A stretch of 64,000 nt of DNA from Papaver somniferum (Eukaryota; Streptophyta; Magnoliopsida; Ranunculales; Papaveraceae): assembly GCF_003573695.1 (NCBI RefSeq), contig NC_039358.1:233815560-233879559 (forward strand). The letters run 5' to 3'. Positions within the stretch are counted from its first letter, which is position 1, and each line of letters starts with the position of its first letter. Of the stretch, positions 35,125 through 46,342 are shown in pieces. The notes beneath the pieces are model-generated. The model worked only from the letters and a program-made list of their open reading frames with translations, was not told where the DNA came from and searched no databases. The translations under genes were made by a program, and so were the position numbers.

Positions 35125-36832
35125 ATGTATAGATCTTTTTCTACAGTTGGGGAATACAACGAATCCCTTAGAGAACTTGCGTATGGACAAACTTCACGTT
35201 ATGAACCTCCCACAGACCATGATGTCAATAGTTATAGGAATTATTATGGACATTTTCAAAGTCCCGAGCCGCAATACATGAACCCTAATGACTATTCATA
35301 CATGCATCATTCGCACAACGTGAAAATGAACATTTTGCTAGTGCCTCACTCACACAATCATCTGATGATCAATTAGAAGCTCGAATCGCAGCTTTAGAAA
35401 TGCAATCACATGAGGAATCTGTCACATCTAATTTTCTTAGGCAACCTGAAATCTATGCATGTCCCGCATGTGGTAGTTTAGACCACCCTGTTGAGCATTG
35501 TCATATTTTGCATAATTTTAGGCCATCAAGAGAAAATCCAATGTATGAAATGCCCATGAATTGTGAGAATGGTAGTCATTGGGACCATAATCAATCCTTT
35601 GAGGGTTGCGATCAATATTTTGTAGACCCTAATGACCATGCATACATGTACCATTCACCACAATTTGAACATGAAGAATTTTGTACTCCCATGAATTTAG
35701 ACTCCACCACAGAAGCTTTAAGACTTAGTGAGCAAAACTTCGATAGATCTACATCACGAATTCAGGCATATTTAGATCAGATTTTGCTTCACCTACAAAA
35801 GGAGGAAATTCATGAGGAAATGTATGTTGTCCCTAATGAAGTGTCTAGTCCCATTCATGTAAATGATGTTGAATATGAACCTAATTTAGAGGAACATGAA
35901 TTGACTAACGACACCACCACTGTTAATGAGGACCAATATGCATGCTACCATGATGATGATTATGATGATTATGATGATGTGTTAGAAGAACATGAAAATA
36001 TTGTGGAACCTGTTGGTTCAAAAACATATGGCTTCTCGCCCTCGACCTTCATGAATGTTGTTTTTCTAATACTCATTGTAATTCATATGATTTTGATATT
36101 GACATGGGATTCGTACAATTATTCTGTGAAGATGAGCATGACATAGGAATAGTTGAATCTTCTATAGACACTAATATGCATGAAAATATATTTGATGTGT
36201 CTGATTCTCTACCTAGGTCACATTGTGATATTTCTCCTGATTTGCCAATGCATAAGAATAAATTTGTTGATGATGTTGATGATTCTGAGTGTGAACTTGC
36301 TAATTTGATTGATGATTGTGAGCATGATGTGACATGTGTAGATGATTTAGGAGATTTTGATTTGATTAATAATGATGTGCCTATCGTCCTACATAAGTCA
36401 CAATCTGATGGCCTTCCACCCAACCTAGATTTGGTTTGTACCCATATTGTCAAACCGACTTTTCTGAGAGTCCCTAATCTAGGTTTGGAACTGTGTGCTT
36501 CCCAAGTCCTCTTGGACTATTTTGCTTCTAAGTATAATACATTTGAGGAACCACAGTTGGAATTAGCATGTTTGCCCGTCCCTAGCACAGTTCACTTTGA
36601 GCTAGACCTTGTACATGATGAACCCCCAAAACTGCGAGATTTTGTTTCCAAAATTTTATCCGTTGAAAAATCCAGGTTTGGGGGTAGCTCATTTTGTTTC
36701 ACAGTTTCACTTGCGTTTCTATCATATTATTATTGTGTGAAGCTGTTGAAACCTTTACACTTTGTCTTTTGGGTTGATCCTCAACTCTTTAGATTGTTAG
36801 TGTATGGTGAATTTTTGTATATAATCCAGTAG
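35125..36832 (+). pseudogene. N1 Gag-like protein with CCHC zinc knuckle, two frameshifts
   Basis: An ATG at 35125 (MYRSFSTVGEYNESLRELAY) opens a frame of about 570 codons broken by one-base shifts near 35312 and 36040. Around 35460-35500 it has CPACGSLDHPVEHC, an exact C-x2-C-x4-H-x4-C knuckle as in retroviral nucleocapsid. The middle is very acidic, with HDDDYDDYDDVLEEHE. The last third has LGLELCASQVLLDYF, a hydrophobic stretch (CFTVSLAFLSYYYCVKLL) and DPQLFRLLVYGEF before the stop. The C-terminal half matches the minus-strand frame at 54816-55610. It is likely an RNA-binding structural protein derived from Gag. The hydrophobic end is unusual for Gag and could mean membrane contact. Confidence 0.6.
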
Positions 36833-37574
36833 ATAAAATTTTAAAAACCCTTTTGTTCCTTTTGTATATATTTTGCTAATCCAATATGATCTCGGTTGAA
36901 ATATGTTGGATTTTTGCCTTGAAATAACGGAGTTTTAATCGAGCTACCACCGTACAATCGGGTATTCTCACTCCTTTTACTCTACTCAGCATGTCCCTTT
37001 CCATATGTTGCATTTTTATTCTTTCCATATTTTGAAACATTGAGGACAATGTTTAGTTTAGGTTTGGGGGTATAGAGTAGATACCATGATAATATGCCAT
37101 AATTGAAAACGAACTCCTTCTTCTTTTGAAAAAATTGAAAAATTCCAAAAAAAAAATTGAAAAATCAAAATTCAAAAAAATTAAAAATGAAAAATCATAA
37201 AAAATGGAGCTCATTTACCTTGAAATGTTGACTCTTGTGCAAATATGTATTTTTATTAGGAGTCTTAGTCTAGATATTTAGGCACCCTGATTCTAGCACA
37301 ATTCACATAGTGATAAGAAATTTGCACGCGCACGATCTACCAATACATGTATGGCCTCGATCTTCAAGGTGTTTGATAGGAAGTTACGATTGCCAATCAC
37401 TTTAGAATACTGAACGAAACTTGACTAGCTTGTTCTTTGGTTGGTTGGGATAGAAGGTGGAGGTTACATTAAGAAAGACAACCATCGAATTTAACTGGGT
37501 GCATCAAAAAGGGCTACCTCTTGCAAAGTGTCATGTAATTTTTGTTTCTTTTTGTTATGTATCAAAAGTGTTTC

Positions 37575-37614
<40 letters not shown>

Positions 37615-38282
37615 GATGATATATTCAGAAAAAAAAAAAAAAAAAAATATCAGAAAAACAAAAAAATCAAGTATTTATCAATTCCATCCTCTTGTTCCAA
37701 AAATAAAAGAGAATAGTCAATGTAAATAAGAGTCATGTAATAGTCATCTTTTGTTGTTTCGTTTAATAAGCAAGGAGGGTGTATGCCATTGATGTACAAC
37801 GCGAGAATTGTGAAATACCTCCAACTCATTCACAATTCTCGTAAAGTCCGGACAGCTAGCTAGATTTCGACCTCAGTTCTTAGCCTGAGAAACTATCTCT
37901 TGGTGATTAGTAGTCATGACTTCAGATCTTTCTTTACACATGTGTAGATACACTTTACACTCTTATCACATGTCTTTTTGTTATCAGTGCTAGGATTGTG
38001 CCTTCGATAGCTAGATTGACATCTCCATTTTGCTGTGAGCTTAACTGTTTTGCACATGTCACATTTGATGGAATATGAGCTTATATTTTGTCCTTAGGTT
38101 TTGTAGGCACACCTCTGGTAAACCTTCACGAGACTTCAACTCGTCCACTAGGGACACTTAGTGGTTTAAAAGGCTTAGTGCATACGCTAAATGCATTCGA
38201 GAGACCAGCGACAGTGGTATAGTTAGGATTTCCTTAGTTTTGTTTTACTTGAGGACAAGTAAAATTCAGGTTTGGGGGTATT
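36833..38282 (+). other. N1 3' region: hairpins, internal and terminal polypurine tracts
   Basis: AACATTGAGGACAATGTT (37036-37053) is followed by a first tract, GGTTTGGGGGTA. A-rich runs occupy 37580-37650. The stem-loop pair is at 38129-38164, and the terminal tract CAGGTTTGGGGGTATT (38267-38282) abuts the LTR. There is no supported gene. Confidence 0.75.
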
Positions 38283-40162
38283 TGATGAGTGCCAAATATT
38301 GTATATATTTATCCCTTTTTGTTGGCATTTTAACTCATCTTTTATGCATTAATTCTACATTTTATCCCATATTCTGTATTTTCATTGTTTTCAAGAATAA
38401 ATATTTTTCTTACTTAATTTTGCATTTTTAGGTAATAAATAAAGTCTGGATGACTTGCGGAGCGGAAAAGAGCTGAAGAGTAGTGAAAAGCCGGAAGAAA
38501 TTACGCAAGGAAGCCGCAAAGAATGGTGCGCACAAGACCAAAAAGCTAGGAATGGGCTCAATAAGGAAGAATTGTTCTTAAAGAAGATATGGGCTTGGCA
38601 TACCCAAGGTCCAAAACCCTTACCCAAACCCATTTTCTATATCCATACCCGCCTCCATTCTCAGCCGTTAGATTGGATCCATCTCATCATCCAATGGTCG
38701 CTTCTTCATCGTTCATCAAAATCTGAAGTCCCTGCAAAACACCATAGTTCCTAAATTCCAAGCCTTCAGATTAGATCACATTTAGATCCTACGGTCGCTT
38801 CTTTGCCTGTGCATCAAATCTCGATACTTCCGCTTAACACTACAACACCTAACTCCATCTGGTGTCGTTAATTTCGTTGTATTTTTGCATCCAACGGTCG
38901 CTCACGATCTGTCTCAATTTCTCCGTTAGATCCGTTTCAGAAGTTATCATCCTACGCCTTTCATCACCGAACATCAAGGTTCGATGATCCCGCTCAACAC
39001 TCAAACACCTAAGTCTATATCCCACAAACCAAACAACCCCTAGCCAGAACCTAATCGAGCTCACCCCGTCTGCAACCACCATACCCTGCCGCACCACCAT
39101 CACCACCAACCGTACCACCACCTTCTTCACCTACACTGCCACCACCACAACGAACTCCATCATCACCAAACCAACCCTAGACCTAAACCCATCACTTCCA
39201 TCATCACCCCCTCTTTCTAGCCCCCTATTTGATTGATTTTTCTTCTCACTTTTCTCTGAAACCCTAGAAGAAAAATCAATCGATTAGGCGAGTCTAGAGA
39301 AGCAATTGGCGCGTGGGAATGGAGCAGGAAGAGATTACAAGGTATGGGTCGACATCAATTGGAAGAAATTGCATCAATTTAGGTGATGTTCAACAACCCT
39401 AATTTTACTGATTTGGGGGGATTTGTGATTTATTTGGTTGTAACTATAAAAGGGTATGAGGGGTTGTAACTGTGGACATGCCTGGACTAGCCAGTGCACC
39501 ACCAAGAGGACTGGGCTAGCCAGTTTCTCATATGTTTGCCCTGTTTTGTTTGAACTTCAATTGATATGTTGTTTTGTCTTAATTTCAGTTTTATTATGTG
39601 TTAGTTTCATTTGCTAGGGCTTAGAGGAAGCTCTTGATCATATGCTAGGATAGTAAATGTATATGTATTGTCTTGAAATGCTTTAACTGCCTTAGGATTA
39701 ATGAAATGCCATTTGAGTTACTCACTTGTGATCAGCTGTGCTGTTAGAAGACAGCTGATGCTAGGAGTGCAGCTAGGTCAGTGTGTGAGAATTTAATCCA
39801 TTAGAGAGATTGCATCAAGCTCAGTTAGCTAGTTGAGCTAAATACTTGTGATCAGTTGTGCTGTTGAAAGACAGCTGATGTTAGGGGTCATTTAGCTAGG
39901 TTAGTTTCTCTATCCTTCTTTGTAACCTTTCATGAAAAAAAAAAGACATACATTGCATCACAATTTCCTTAGCCTAGGGTCAGGTAGTGAAATCAAAAGC
40001 CTTAGTACCCTCCCTTGAACTCAGATAACTTTAGAAACTCCCCAAAGAGAACTGTAGCAAATCCTCCAAGTCCCTGTGGACAAACCCCTATTTACTATTA
40101 CTTGCTTCAACTTCCCTGTATACTTGCAGGTTAGTTTGTAGGTTACTTTTCCCTACACACCA
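38283..40162 (+). repeat. N1 3' LTR
   Basis: Nearly identical to 32077-33953. Differences include single substitutions near 38466, 38609, 38651 and 38713, an A-run expansion near 39940, and a small rearrangement in the last 20 bases (GGTTACTTTTCCCTACACACCA). Confidence 0.92.
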
Positions 40163-40167
40163 TCAAA

Positions 40168-40423
40168 CAACTACTCTTCCAGAATTAACTATTTTGGTCT
40201 CAACACTCTCTTCGCTTCCCTCCTCAAAACCAACCATTCTCCTTCACTTTGTGACCAAAGCATATCTGGAACGGCCATTTCTTGGTTTAGGAAGGATTTG
40301 TACAGATTGATCTCTCGAATCTAAAGTACTCCCTTGCAGTACATTGTTTAGGATTTAAACTCATTTCTCACCCACACACCCGAAATTACCAAAATCAGCA
40401 GAAATCGTTTTCACCCTCAAACA
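40168..40423 (+). repeat. Element A 3' LTR, last part
   Basis: CAACTACTCTTCCAGAATT through CTCAAACA matches 14131-14386, resuming the LTR after the N1 insertion. ACTCC (40424-40428) is the element A target duplication. Confidence 0.9.
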
Positions 40424-40428
40424 ACTCC

Positions 40429-41086
40429 ATAATTTCCAAACTCTAAGAATCACAATCACAATATCTTGCAGAGATAGTTTCTTAAATACTAGCCCAAGTG
40501 TAACTAAGATAGTTTGTAATACGAAGTGGGTAAAAAAAAAAGCTTGAAAAATCCAAGATAGTATCACCCTGAACATGCCAAATATTATACCATATGTAAC
40601 CATAAGTAAAAGAAAAAACAATAAGGCAAAGATGAAAGAAAAATCTTACTAATATTCATCTCTAAAGCCACCAAATTTTCCTTGACCAGCAGTATCGCAA
40701 CGGGGTAAACTTCAACACAAATTGAAGCTGTAAATCTCCACCACTGCATCAATTGGTATATCCAGTAAACCAAATTCAAGGTTTCCAAATGAAGAACTAA
40801 TTGAATAGAGTTGAAATATACCTAGCAATTCTAATAATCGCCTTATCAGATGCAGGAATCTCCATCTGTAGTCAACAACCTAAAATTCACTAAACATATT
40901 TGTTTTGCTCCTTATTTCCCTTGCTTCATTGTCTATTATTTCTAGAACCTAATCAACAAAGAGTTTAAATTTTAGGCATATCTATGTCAGAATCGAAGTA
41001 AAGCGGGCCATATATGCACCAAACTTAATAAGGGCGTTTATGTTACAAATGAAAGGGTGCAGAAACAAATACTTTACCTCCCTTCT
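40429..41086 (-). pseudogene. Exon-like fragments, including a Ran-like GTPase motif
   Basis: Minus-strand frames here include FKKLSLQDIVIVILRVWKLW next to the element A junction (see 945-1058). Near 40651-40715 an EVYPV piece is followed by CDTAGQGKFGGFRDEY and a stop. The latter resembles the DTAGQEKFGGLRDGYY G3 region of Ran-type small GTPases, but the residues that normally separate the two blocks are missing. These are at best gene scraps. The Ran assignment rests on one motif. Confidence 0.35.
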
Positions 41087-41484
41087 TTAATTAAGGACTC
41101 CGTTGGACATTGAAACATCCACACGCCATGTACAACAACCGTATTTACTGCAGTTCAAGAGACAAAATATACTTTCGCCAATTAGCATATAAAATGTTAT
41201 ATTTGAGCTTGTCCAACCAAAAGTTCCATAAGCAAGAATAAGGAAATACCAGTTTATGCCTTCAGTTTGAGGAGTATGTCCCACCACAATTGCTTTACCA
41301 CCTAATGCTTGCAACGTCTCTTGTAGAATCGCATATATCTGATTAAATATAATACATTAAGTTTAGGAAGATAAAGGATATATGTAACAACAAAAACCAA
41401 AGTTACTTGCCTGGCATGCTTGATAATCATCTACGTCCCTGGCCTGTCCGGAATACAATCGGTTCCAATCAAGTATATATCCTA
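41087..41484 (-). pseudogene. Shewanella-like protein phosphatase (SLP-type) fragment, three exons
   Basis: Minus-strand exons read LDWNRLYSGQARDVDDYQAC (41411-about 41484), then IYAILQETLQALGGK and AIVVGHTPQTEGIN (41250-41338), then CKYGCCTWRVDVSMSNGVLN (41087-41147). The VVGHTPQT and WR-DVGMS-GVL blocks are metal and active-site motifs of the calcineurin-like phosphoesterase fold in plant SLP phosphatases. Splice signals persist: a GC donor after the first exon, AG at 41339-41340, GT at 41248-41249 and AG at 41148-41149. The expected serine after GVLN is a TAA stop (41087-41089). Upstream catalytic motifs are not present nearby, so this is a 3' gene fragment, either a dead gene or DNA captured by a transposon. 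Confidence 0.65.
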
Positions 41485-43436
41485 GTTGAACCAATACCTA
41501 TACGCATTACGCAGAACACATATCCTACTTGTAATCATTCAATAAAGAAGAATCACATTTCTTGTCTCTCAGTAAATTAACCAAGAAACAAACATACATA
41601 ATACAAGCAAGGACCATTAGTTACCGTCACTCCACTGGTCCAAGAAGTTTGTGCCATATCACCATGAAAATCTCCAACTACATTTAATCACACCAAAGAG
41701 ATCAGTAACTAAAACCCAATTCCACACTAATTGCAAACCTCTGAGGTCAAATAGGAAAATCAAACCTATCCCAATTTGTATGTCTACACTAATTTCACAA
41801 GCTAACACACAAAAACTAAGCTTATTAAAGTAATGGGTTTTGGTTGACAGATTTACCAGCAATGATTCTACTAATTTAAAAAATCCTAAGCAAATCCAAA
41901 CAGATAGCCTAGATTTTGTTAATTCATACCGTATATGTACTCAACATCAAATCAAAACCAGCAGCAGTTTCGATTAATAAAATGAATACAACTAAACAAT
42001 AGAGCTAAGTCATGAAGTTATCGTGATTTCTTTTCACTCAGAACTTTAAAGCTACACGTTAGAATTCAAGTGTATAAACTTCGCTAGTTTCCATCCCACT
42101 TGAAGTCTAACTTGTAGCTATGAACTGAATCACGATAAAATGCTAACCAGTTCTATTTTGACATATCCACTTCATTCATTTCTTGTTCTCATCAGATGAT
42201 ATATTACTCTCAAAATAAACTTTACAAGATCATACAAATTACTTAAAAAACTTCCTAAGGAACTCAGTCCATACAAACATTCAAACTTCCTAAGTTCAGT
42301 TCCTTCAAACTTTCAAAACTTCCTAAGTTTATAATTTAAACAAACTAGTCCTAGTGGTAGGGTTGCCGAAGCCCTTATGTTAACGACAGAAACATCCTCT
42401 CAGCGAAGAGAGAATGAGCAACAAGTAGCTTTTATGAATCACCACTAGGACTATTTGTCATGTTCAGTAAACATCCAAATCTCAGACATTCTATTATCAT
42501 CCAAAATCAAAAAAACTTCATAAAAACAATATTAAAGTACAATCAAAACAACTTCATTACTAGTTCATAAAAACATATACCTTCTTAGTTCTTCCAAATT
42601 CAACTCTGACCAGTTCTTTTATGTCCAAACTCTGATGAGCAAATTGTAATCATATAACAACAACATACCATTAAATCAATTCATATTCTGAAACCCTAAA
42701 ATAGAAATTAAACTCAGAACTGAAAATTGATCAAAACCCCTAAAAAAACTTAACATAAAACAATAAATTAAACTTATACCTTCTATGTTCTTCAGTTCTT
42801 CAGAGTTCTTTCTTCAAAGTAGTCCAGCTTTTCAACCTTGACAAACCCTAAAATGGAAAAAATAAAATTGTGTTAGATTCAAAAATAAAATCGTGTTAAA
42901 ACCCTTTAAATCGAAAGAGAAAGAAGAAATCAAAAAATTAAAATCGGAAACAAACAGATTGACGGACGAAACCCTAAAATCAAGAAATTGAAATTGAAAA
43001 ACTAAAATCAAAATATTTAAAATAGAAAAAAGATTCATAGATGAACCTTAAAATCAGTAAACTAAAATGAAAAAAAAAAAATAGATAAGCAGATTCACAG
43101 ATTAAACCTGAAATCAAATGCCCTAAAATCGTGAAACCCTAGAATCCATAAACTGAAATCGAAAAACTAAGAATGATAAACACATACCAGATCAAACACA
43201 AGAAACCAAACCTCTAAGATTAACACTTGGGCGAAAAAAACGTTAATGTGTTTCCGACCACAGGCGTGCTTCGCATGCATGACCACCTCGTCGTTGCTAT
43301 TCGCAACCGAAACTCTGTTGTCGCTAAATTAGCAACAGGCATATGTCGTTGAGAAAATATAGCAAAGGATATTTCGCAACTGTGCTAGCGTTGTTGCTAC
43401 TCTGGGTTGCTATATCCTTAAAATGGTATGGTGTCA
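41485..43436. other. Host or transposon DNA, AT-rich, with subterminal-type repeats at its end
   Basis: No further exon is convincing. From 42650 to 43190 the DNA is A-rich with many AAACCCTAAAATC motifs. At 43280-43425 short GTTGCTA/TAGCAAC motifs crowd in both orientations (GTTGCTATTCGCAACC, TTAGCAACAGG, TTTCGCAACTG, GTTGTTGCTACTCTGGGTTG), which is typical of the subterminal repeats of CACTA or Mutator-like DNA transposons. I find no matching left end in the window. Confidence 0.4.
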
Positions 43437-44030
43437 ATACACATAAGGTGTCCAGCATCTTTCTTGTCGACTAAAAAGGACGGACTAGCACAAGGACTTT
43501 TTCTTAGTCTTATCAAACCTTTTTGTGACAAATCATCCACCTGACCTTGTAAAATTTCATGCTCTTTGAGACTTAACCTATAATGAGGTTGATTAGGAAT
43601 AGATGTGCCACGTATAAAGTCTGATGTTGTAAATCCTTTTGTGGAGGTAAAGTATTTGGTAGCTCAGCAGGAAATAAGTCAGGAAAAGAGGAAAGTAATG
43701 GTTGTACCTTGTCTGGAATCTCCACCATAGGTTTATCAACTTCATGAGAACTCAGAGAATGATTGTGATGTAAAGAATGAAAAATTGTAGCAACTAAAGT
43801 AGTTGTCTTCTCATATGTTGATTCTTTGACTGAAGTAGAAGATTGTAAAGGCCACAAAACTTTAGTAAAGCCTTCATGAACAAAAGTATAAGTATTCCCA
43901 TAGAAATTATGAACAACACGAATGTCATATTGTTATGGTCTTCCCAACAATAAGCTTATTGCATTCATGTTGATAACATCACATAAAGCATAATCTGAAT
44001 ATCCAGTGAAAGAAAACTTTATTAAACATT
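43437..44030 (-). pseudogene. pol: Chromovirus-type gypsy protease/RT fragment
   Basis: Minus strand, from 44030 downward: CDVINMNAISLLLGRP, a stop in place of the expected W, QYDIRVVHNFYGNTYTF, then FPDLFPAELPNTLPP, LKEHEILQGQVDDLSQKGLI and SPSFLVDKKDAGHLMC. These are the protease C-terminus, the linker and the start of RT of a chromovirus-type Ty3/gypsy element. The fragment breaks off before RT motif YRxLN at about 43440, and on the other side at the Sirevirus insertion. Confidence 0.75.
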
Positions 44031-44050
44031 GATGAGTGATTTGATGAGTG

Positions 44051-46327
44051 TGTTAGAGCATTGCTCGGTCTAACTCGCATGTGTTTCTATCTCAAGCATG
44101 TTTGTCAATATTAGTGATCAAAATTATAAGTCGTATTCTAGCCTACATAGCTAAAGGTCTCGGACTAGGATAAAAAGTGTAGTTCAGCTTAAGAACTCCA
44201 TGGAAATCATCATACAAGACGAAGGACTACTGAAGGAATCGGTGGAACTTCATCGACTAAAAGGTATGTGGAGACTTGAACTTATCTGTTATTCAAAAGT
44301 CTATTTACTCTATCTCCTATTCTTTGAGACAAAAGTCGTTTTGATATATAGACTTTCATTATACACATTTTCTATTTCGAGCCGAGTTTAACTCGCCTAT
44401 CTATTTCTCGAAATATGTGTTGGTAAGCTTTCGCTTTAGCCAAATTCATCTTTGCCTAGTGACTTATGTCATGTTATGTTTCAATCACTATGGAAATTGC
44501 TCTAAAGAAAAATGGTTTGTGAATAACGGATATATAACATTCTCTGAGAATGTTTCAAATGATTGAAATGAGAGTTTATACTATATAACCATTGGTGGAT
44601 ATAAGCATTGTTGTGGAAACACATATATGTATAAGTCATATTCCTTGAACTGAAATCTTCGAACTTTGTTGATCAAGAGAACCGGAGAAATGCGTGACCT
44701 CAGTCCGCGAACTGGCGGAAGTTCTCGACCGAGAATTTCTGCTGGAGTTTGAGAACTCCATCCGGGAACTTAAGTTCGTAACCCAGTTTGCAAACTTGAG
44801 TAGGTTATGTCTAAAAATGATTTTTATTGAACTCATCTTTATTTGACTAAGGAATGCTTGTGCAAACCGTCATGAACCAATTCGAGTGAATCAAATCGTT
44901 TTTGCTTCAATTGTGTCATTTATAGCTACATAAGATTTCCTTGCAATTGAACAACTCTCTAACTAGTTAATTTGAGTCGTTTGGACTAGTTATGGTGAAG
45001 AAGAATATGGTTGATATGAGAGTAATCATATGGATAACCATTTAGTTGACTGTTGTTGAACCAACAAATGTTAATTTTTGGGTACAGTTCTTAAACCCGA
45101 AATTGAACATTTCAATTGTGTGTAATACGCTAAGTTTTCGATCTAACGGTTGAGAAATATTAACTTGAAACCCTTATTTGAGAGACCATATAAGGGAGAA
45201 CTCTAGCAACTGGTAAACCTAATCCCCACACCTTCCGTGTCATACTAGTTTGCTAAGATAGAGTCTATTCTCCTTTAACCTTGGGTTTTCTTCTTCTAGA
45301 ACCAGGTTAACGACTTAAAGACTTCATTGGGATTGTGAAGCCAGACCGATACTACTTTTATCATAGTTTTGTGATCTGATCTTGCATCTTCTATCGTACG
45401 AGTATAATTGGAATAATTGGATTGAGATTATATCTCCGATGGACAAAATAAAAAAGAAATCACAAACACTTCGTCTCATCGTTTGTGATTCCGCAATATC
45501 TTTTTCGCTGCGTCGATTAATATTATTGTGAGGTGATCGATAATACTAAGATTTTCTTCGGGAATATAAGTCTAGTATTATTGATTGGTTCCTGTTCACC
45601 TTGATTTATCAAAATACGTAACAAAACTCGTAGGTATATTCATGGGAGAAGGATTTATCTATTACTGTATACTTTTATGTGTGATACAGATTTGTTTATT
45701 AAAGTCTTCGACTTTGGGTCGTAGCAACTCTTAGTTGTGGGTGAGATCATCTAAGGGAATCAAGTATGTATCATCCTGCTGGGATCAGAGGCGTAGGAGC
45801 ATAACTGTACCTTGGATTAGTGTGACATTGATTTGGGTTCAACTACAGTCCAGACAGAAGTTAATTTGTAGTAGGCTAGAGTCTGTAGCGGCTTAATATA
45901 GTGTGTGTTAAATATGGACTAGGTCCTGGTTTTTTTTTTCATTTGCGGTTTCCTCGTTAACAAAATTCTGGTGTTTGTGTTATTTCTATTCCGCATTATA
46001 TTTGTTTGTATAATTTAAATATCACAGGTTGTGCGTTTTTCAATGAATTAGAATATCCGACCTTTTGGGTTGTTGATTTAAATTGATTGACACTTAGATA
46101 TTGGTTTTTGGTACCATTCAAGTTATCTCTCTTTGATAAAGACCCGCAGATTTCTATTTGCTTGAGTAAAGATCAAATCGAGAGATTGAGATATAAACTC
46201 GTTAATATACTTTTTATTTAGATTGAGTCTGACTGTCTAGTTAATTCTCTAGAAAGTATATTGGAGTTTTTCCATACAGATTGCTAATCTAATTGTTGGG
46301 TGTGGTTGTTATACCCCCGATTTTTCA
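44051..46327 (+). repeat. Element E 5' LTR
   Basis: Bounded by TGTTAGAGCA and TTTTTCA just before ATTGGTATCAG. A CATATAAGGG block (TATAA at 45189-45193) is a possible promoter. TTTTCGATCTAACGGTTGAG (45137-45156) recurs on the minus strand near 63857, identifying a related LTR there. Confidence 0.82.
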
Positions 46328-46329
46328 AT

Positions 46330-46342
46330 TGGTATCAGATCA
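46330..46342 (+). other. Element E primer binding site (initiator tRNA-Met type)
   Basis: TGGTATCAGATCA begins two bases after the LTR end. TGGTATCAGAGC is the established initiator-Met-tRNA-complementary site of Ty1/copia elements, here with one change. Confidence 0.8.

Larger units (their letters stand above)
32077..40162 (+). mobile_element. Element N1: young non-autonomous Athila-like LTR retrotransposon
   Basis: The 8.1 kb element is flanked by perfect duplications TCAAA (32072-32076 and 40163-40167). LTRs of about 1877 and 1880 bp differ at only around ten positions by eye, so insertion was recent. It has a perfect tRNA-Asp-type primer site, a Gag-like coding region with a CCHC knuckle, and a 3' region with the same hairpins and polypurine tracts as the Athila element. 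There is no protease, RT, RNase H or integrase. It must use enzymes supplied by another element. Confidence 0.92.
1064..40423 (+). mobile_element. Element A: non-autonomous gypsy-like LTR element, host of three nested insertions
   Basis: The element starts TGTTGATGG and ends CTCAAACA, with the target duplication ACTCT (1059-1063) and ACTCC (40424-40428), one mismatch. Removing the three nested elements and their 5-bp duplications leaves about 10.6 kb: a 5' LTR of about 2.45 kb, a 1.8 kb gag segment, a protease/integrase-tail segment, a 2 kb 3' region and a 3' LTR of about 3.2 kb. No reverse transcriptase, RNase H or integrase core is visible. The last 260 bp of its two LTRs differ at roughly 6-8 percent of positions by eye, so the insertion is old. 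The internal coding region is broken by stops and frameshifts. Confidence 0.85.

Noticed and set aside
37457..37729. Frame with a poly-lysine run
   Set aside because: It results from poly(A) stretches in the N1 3' region.
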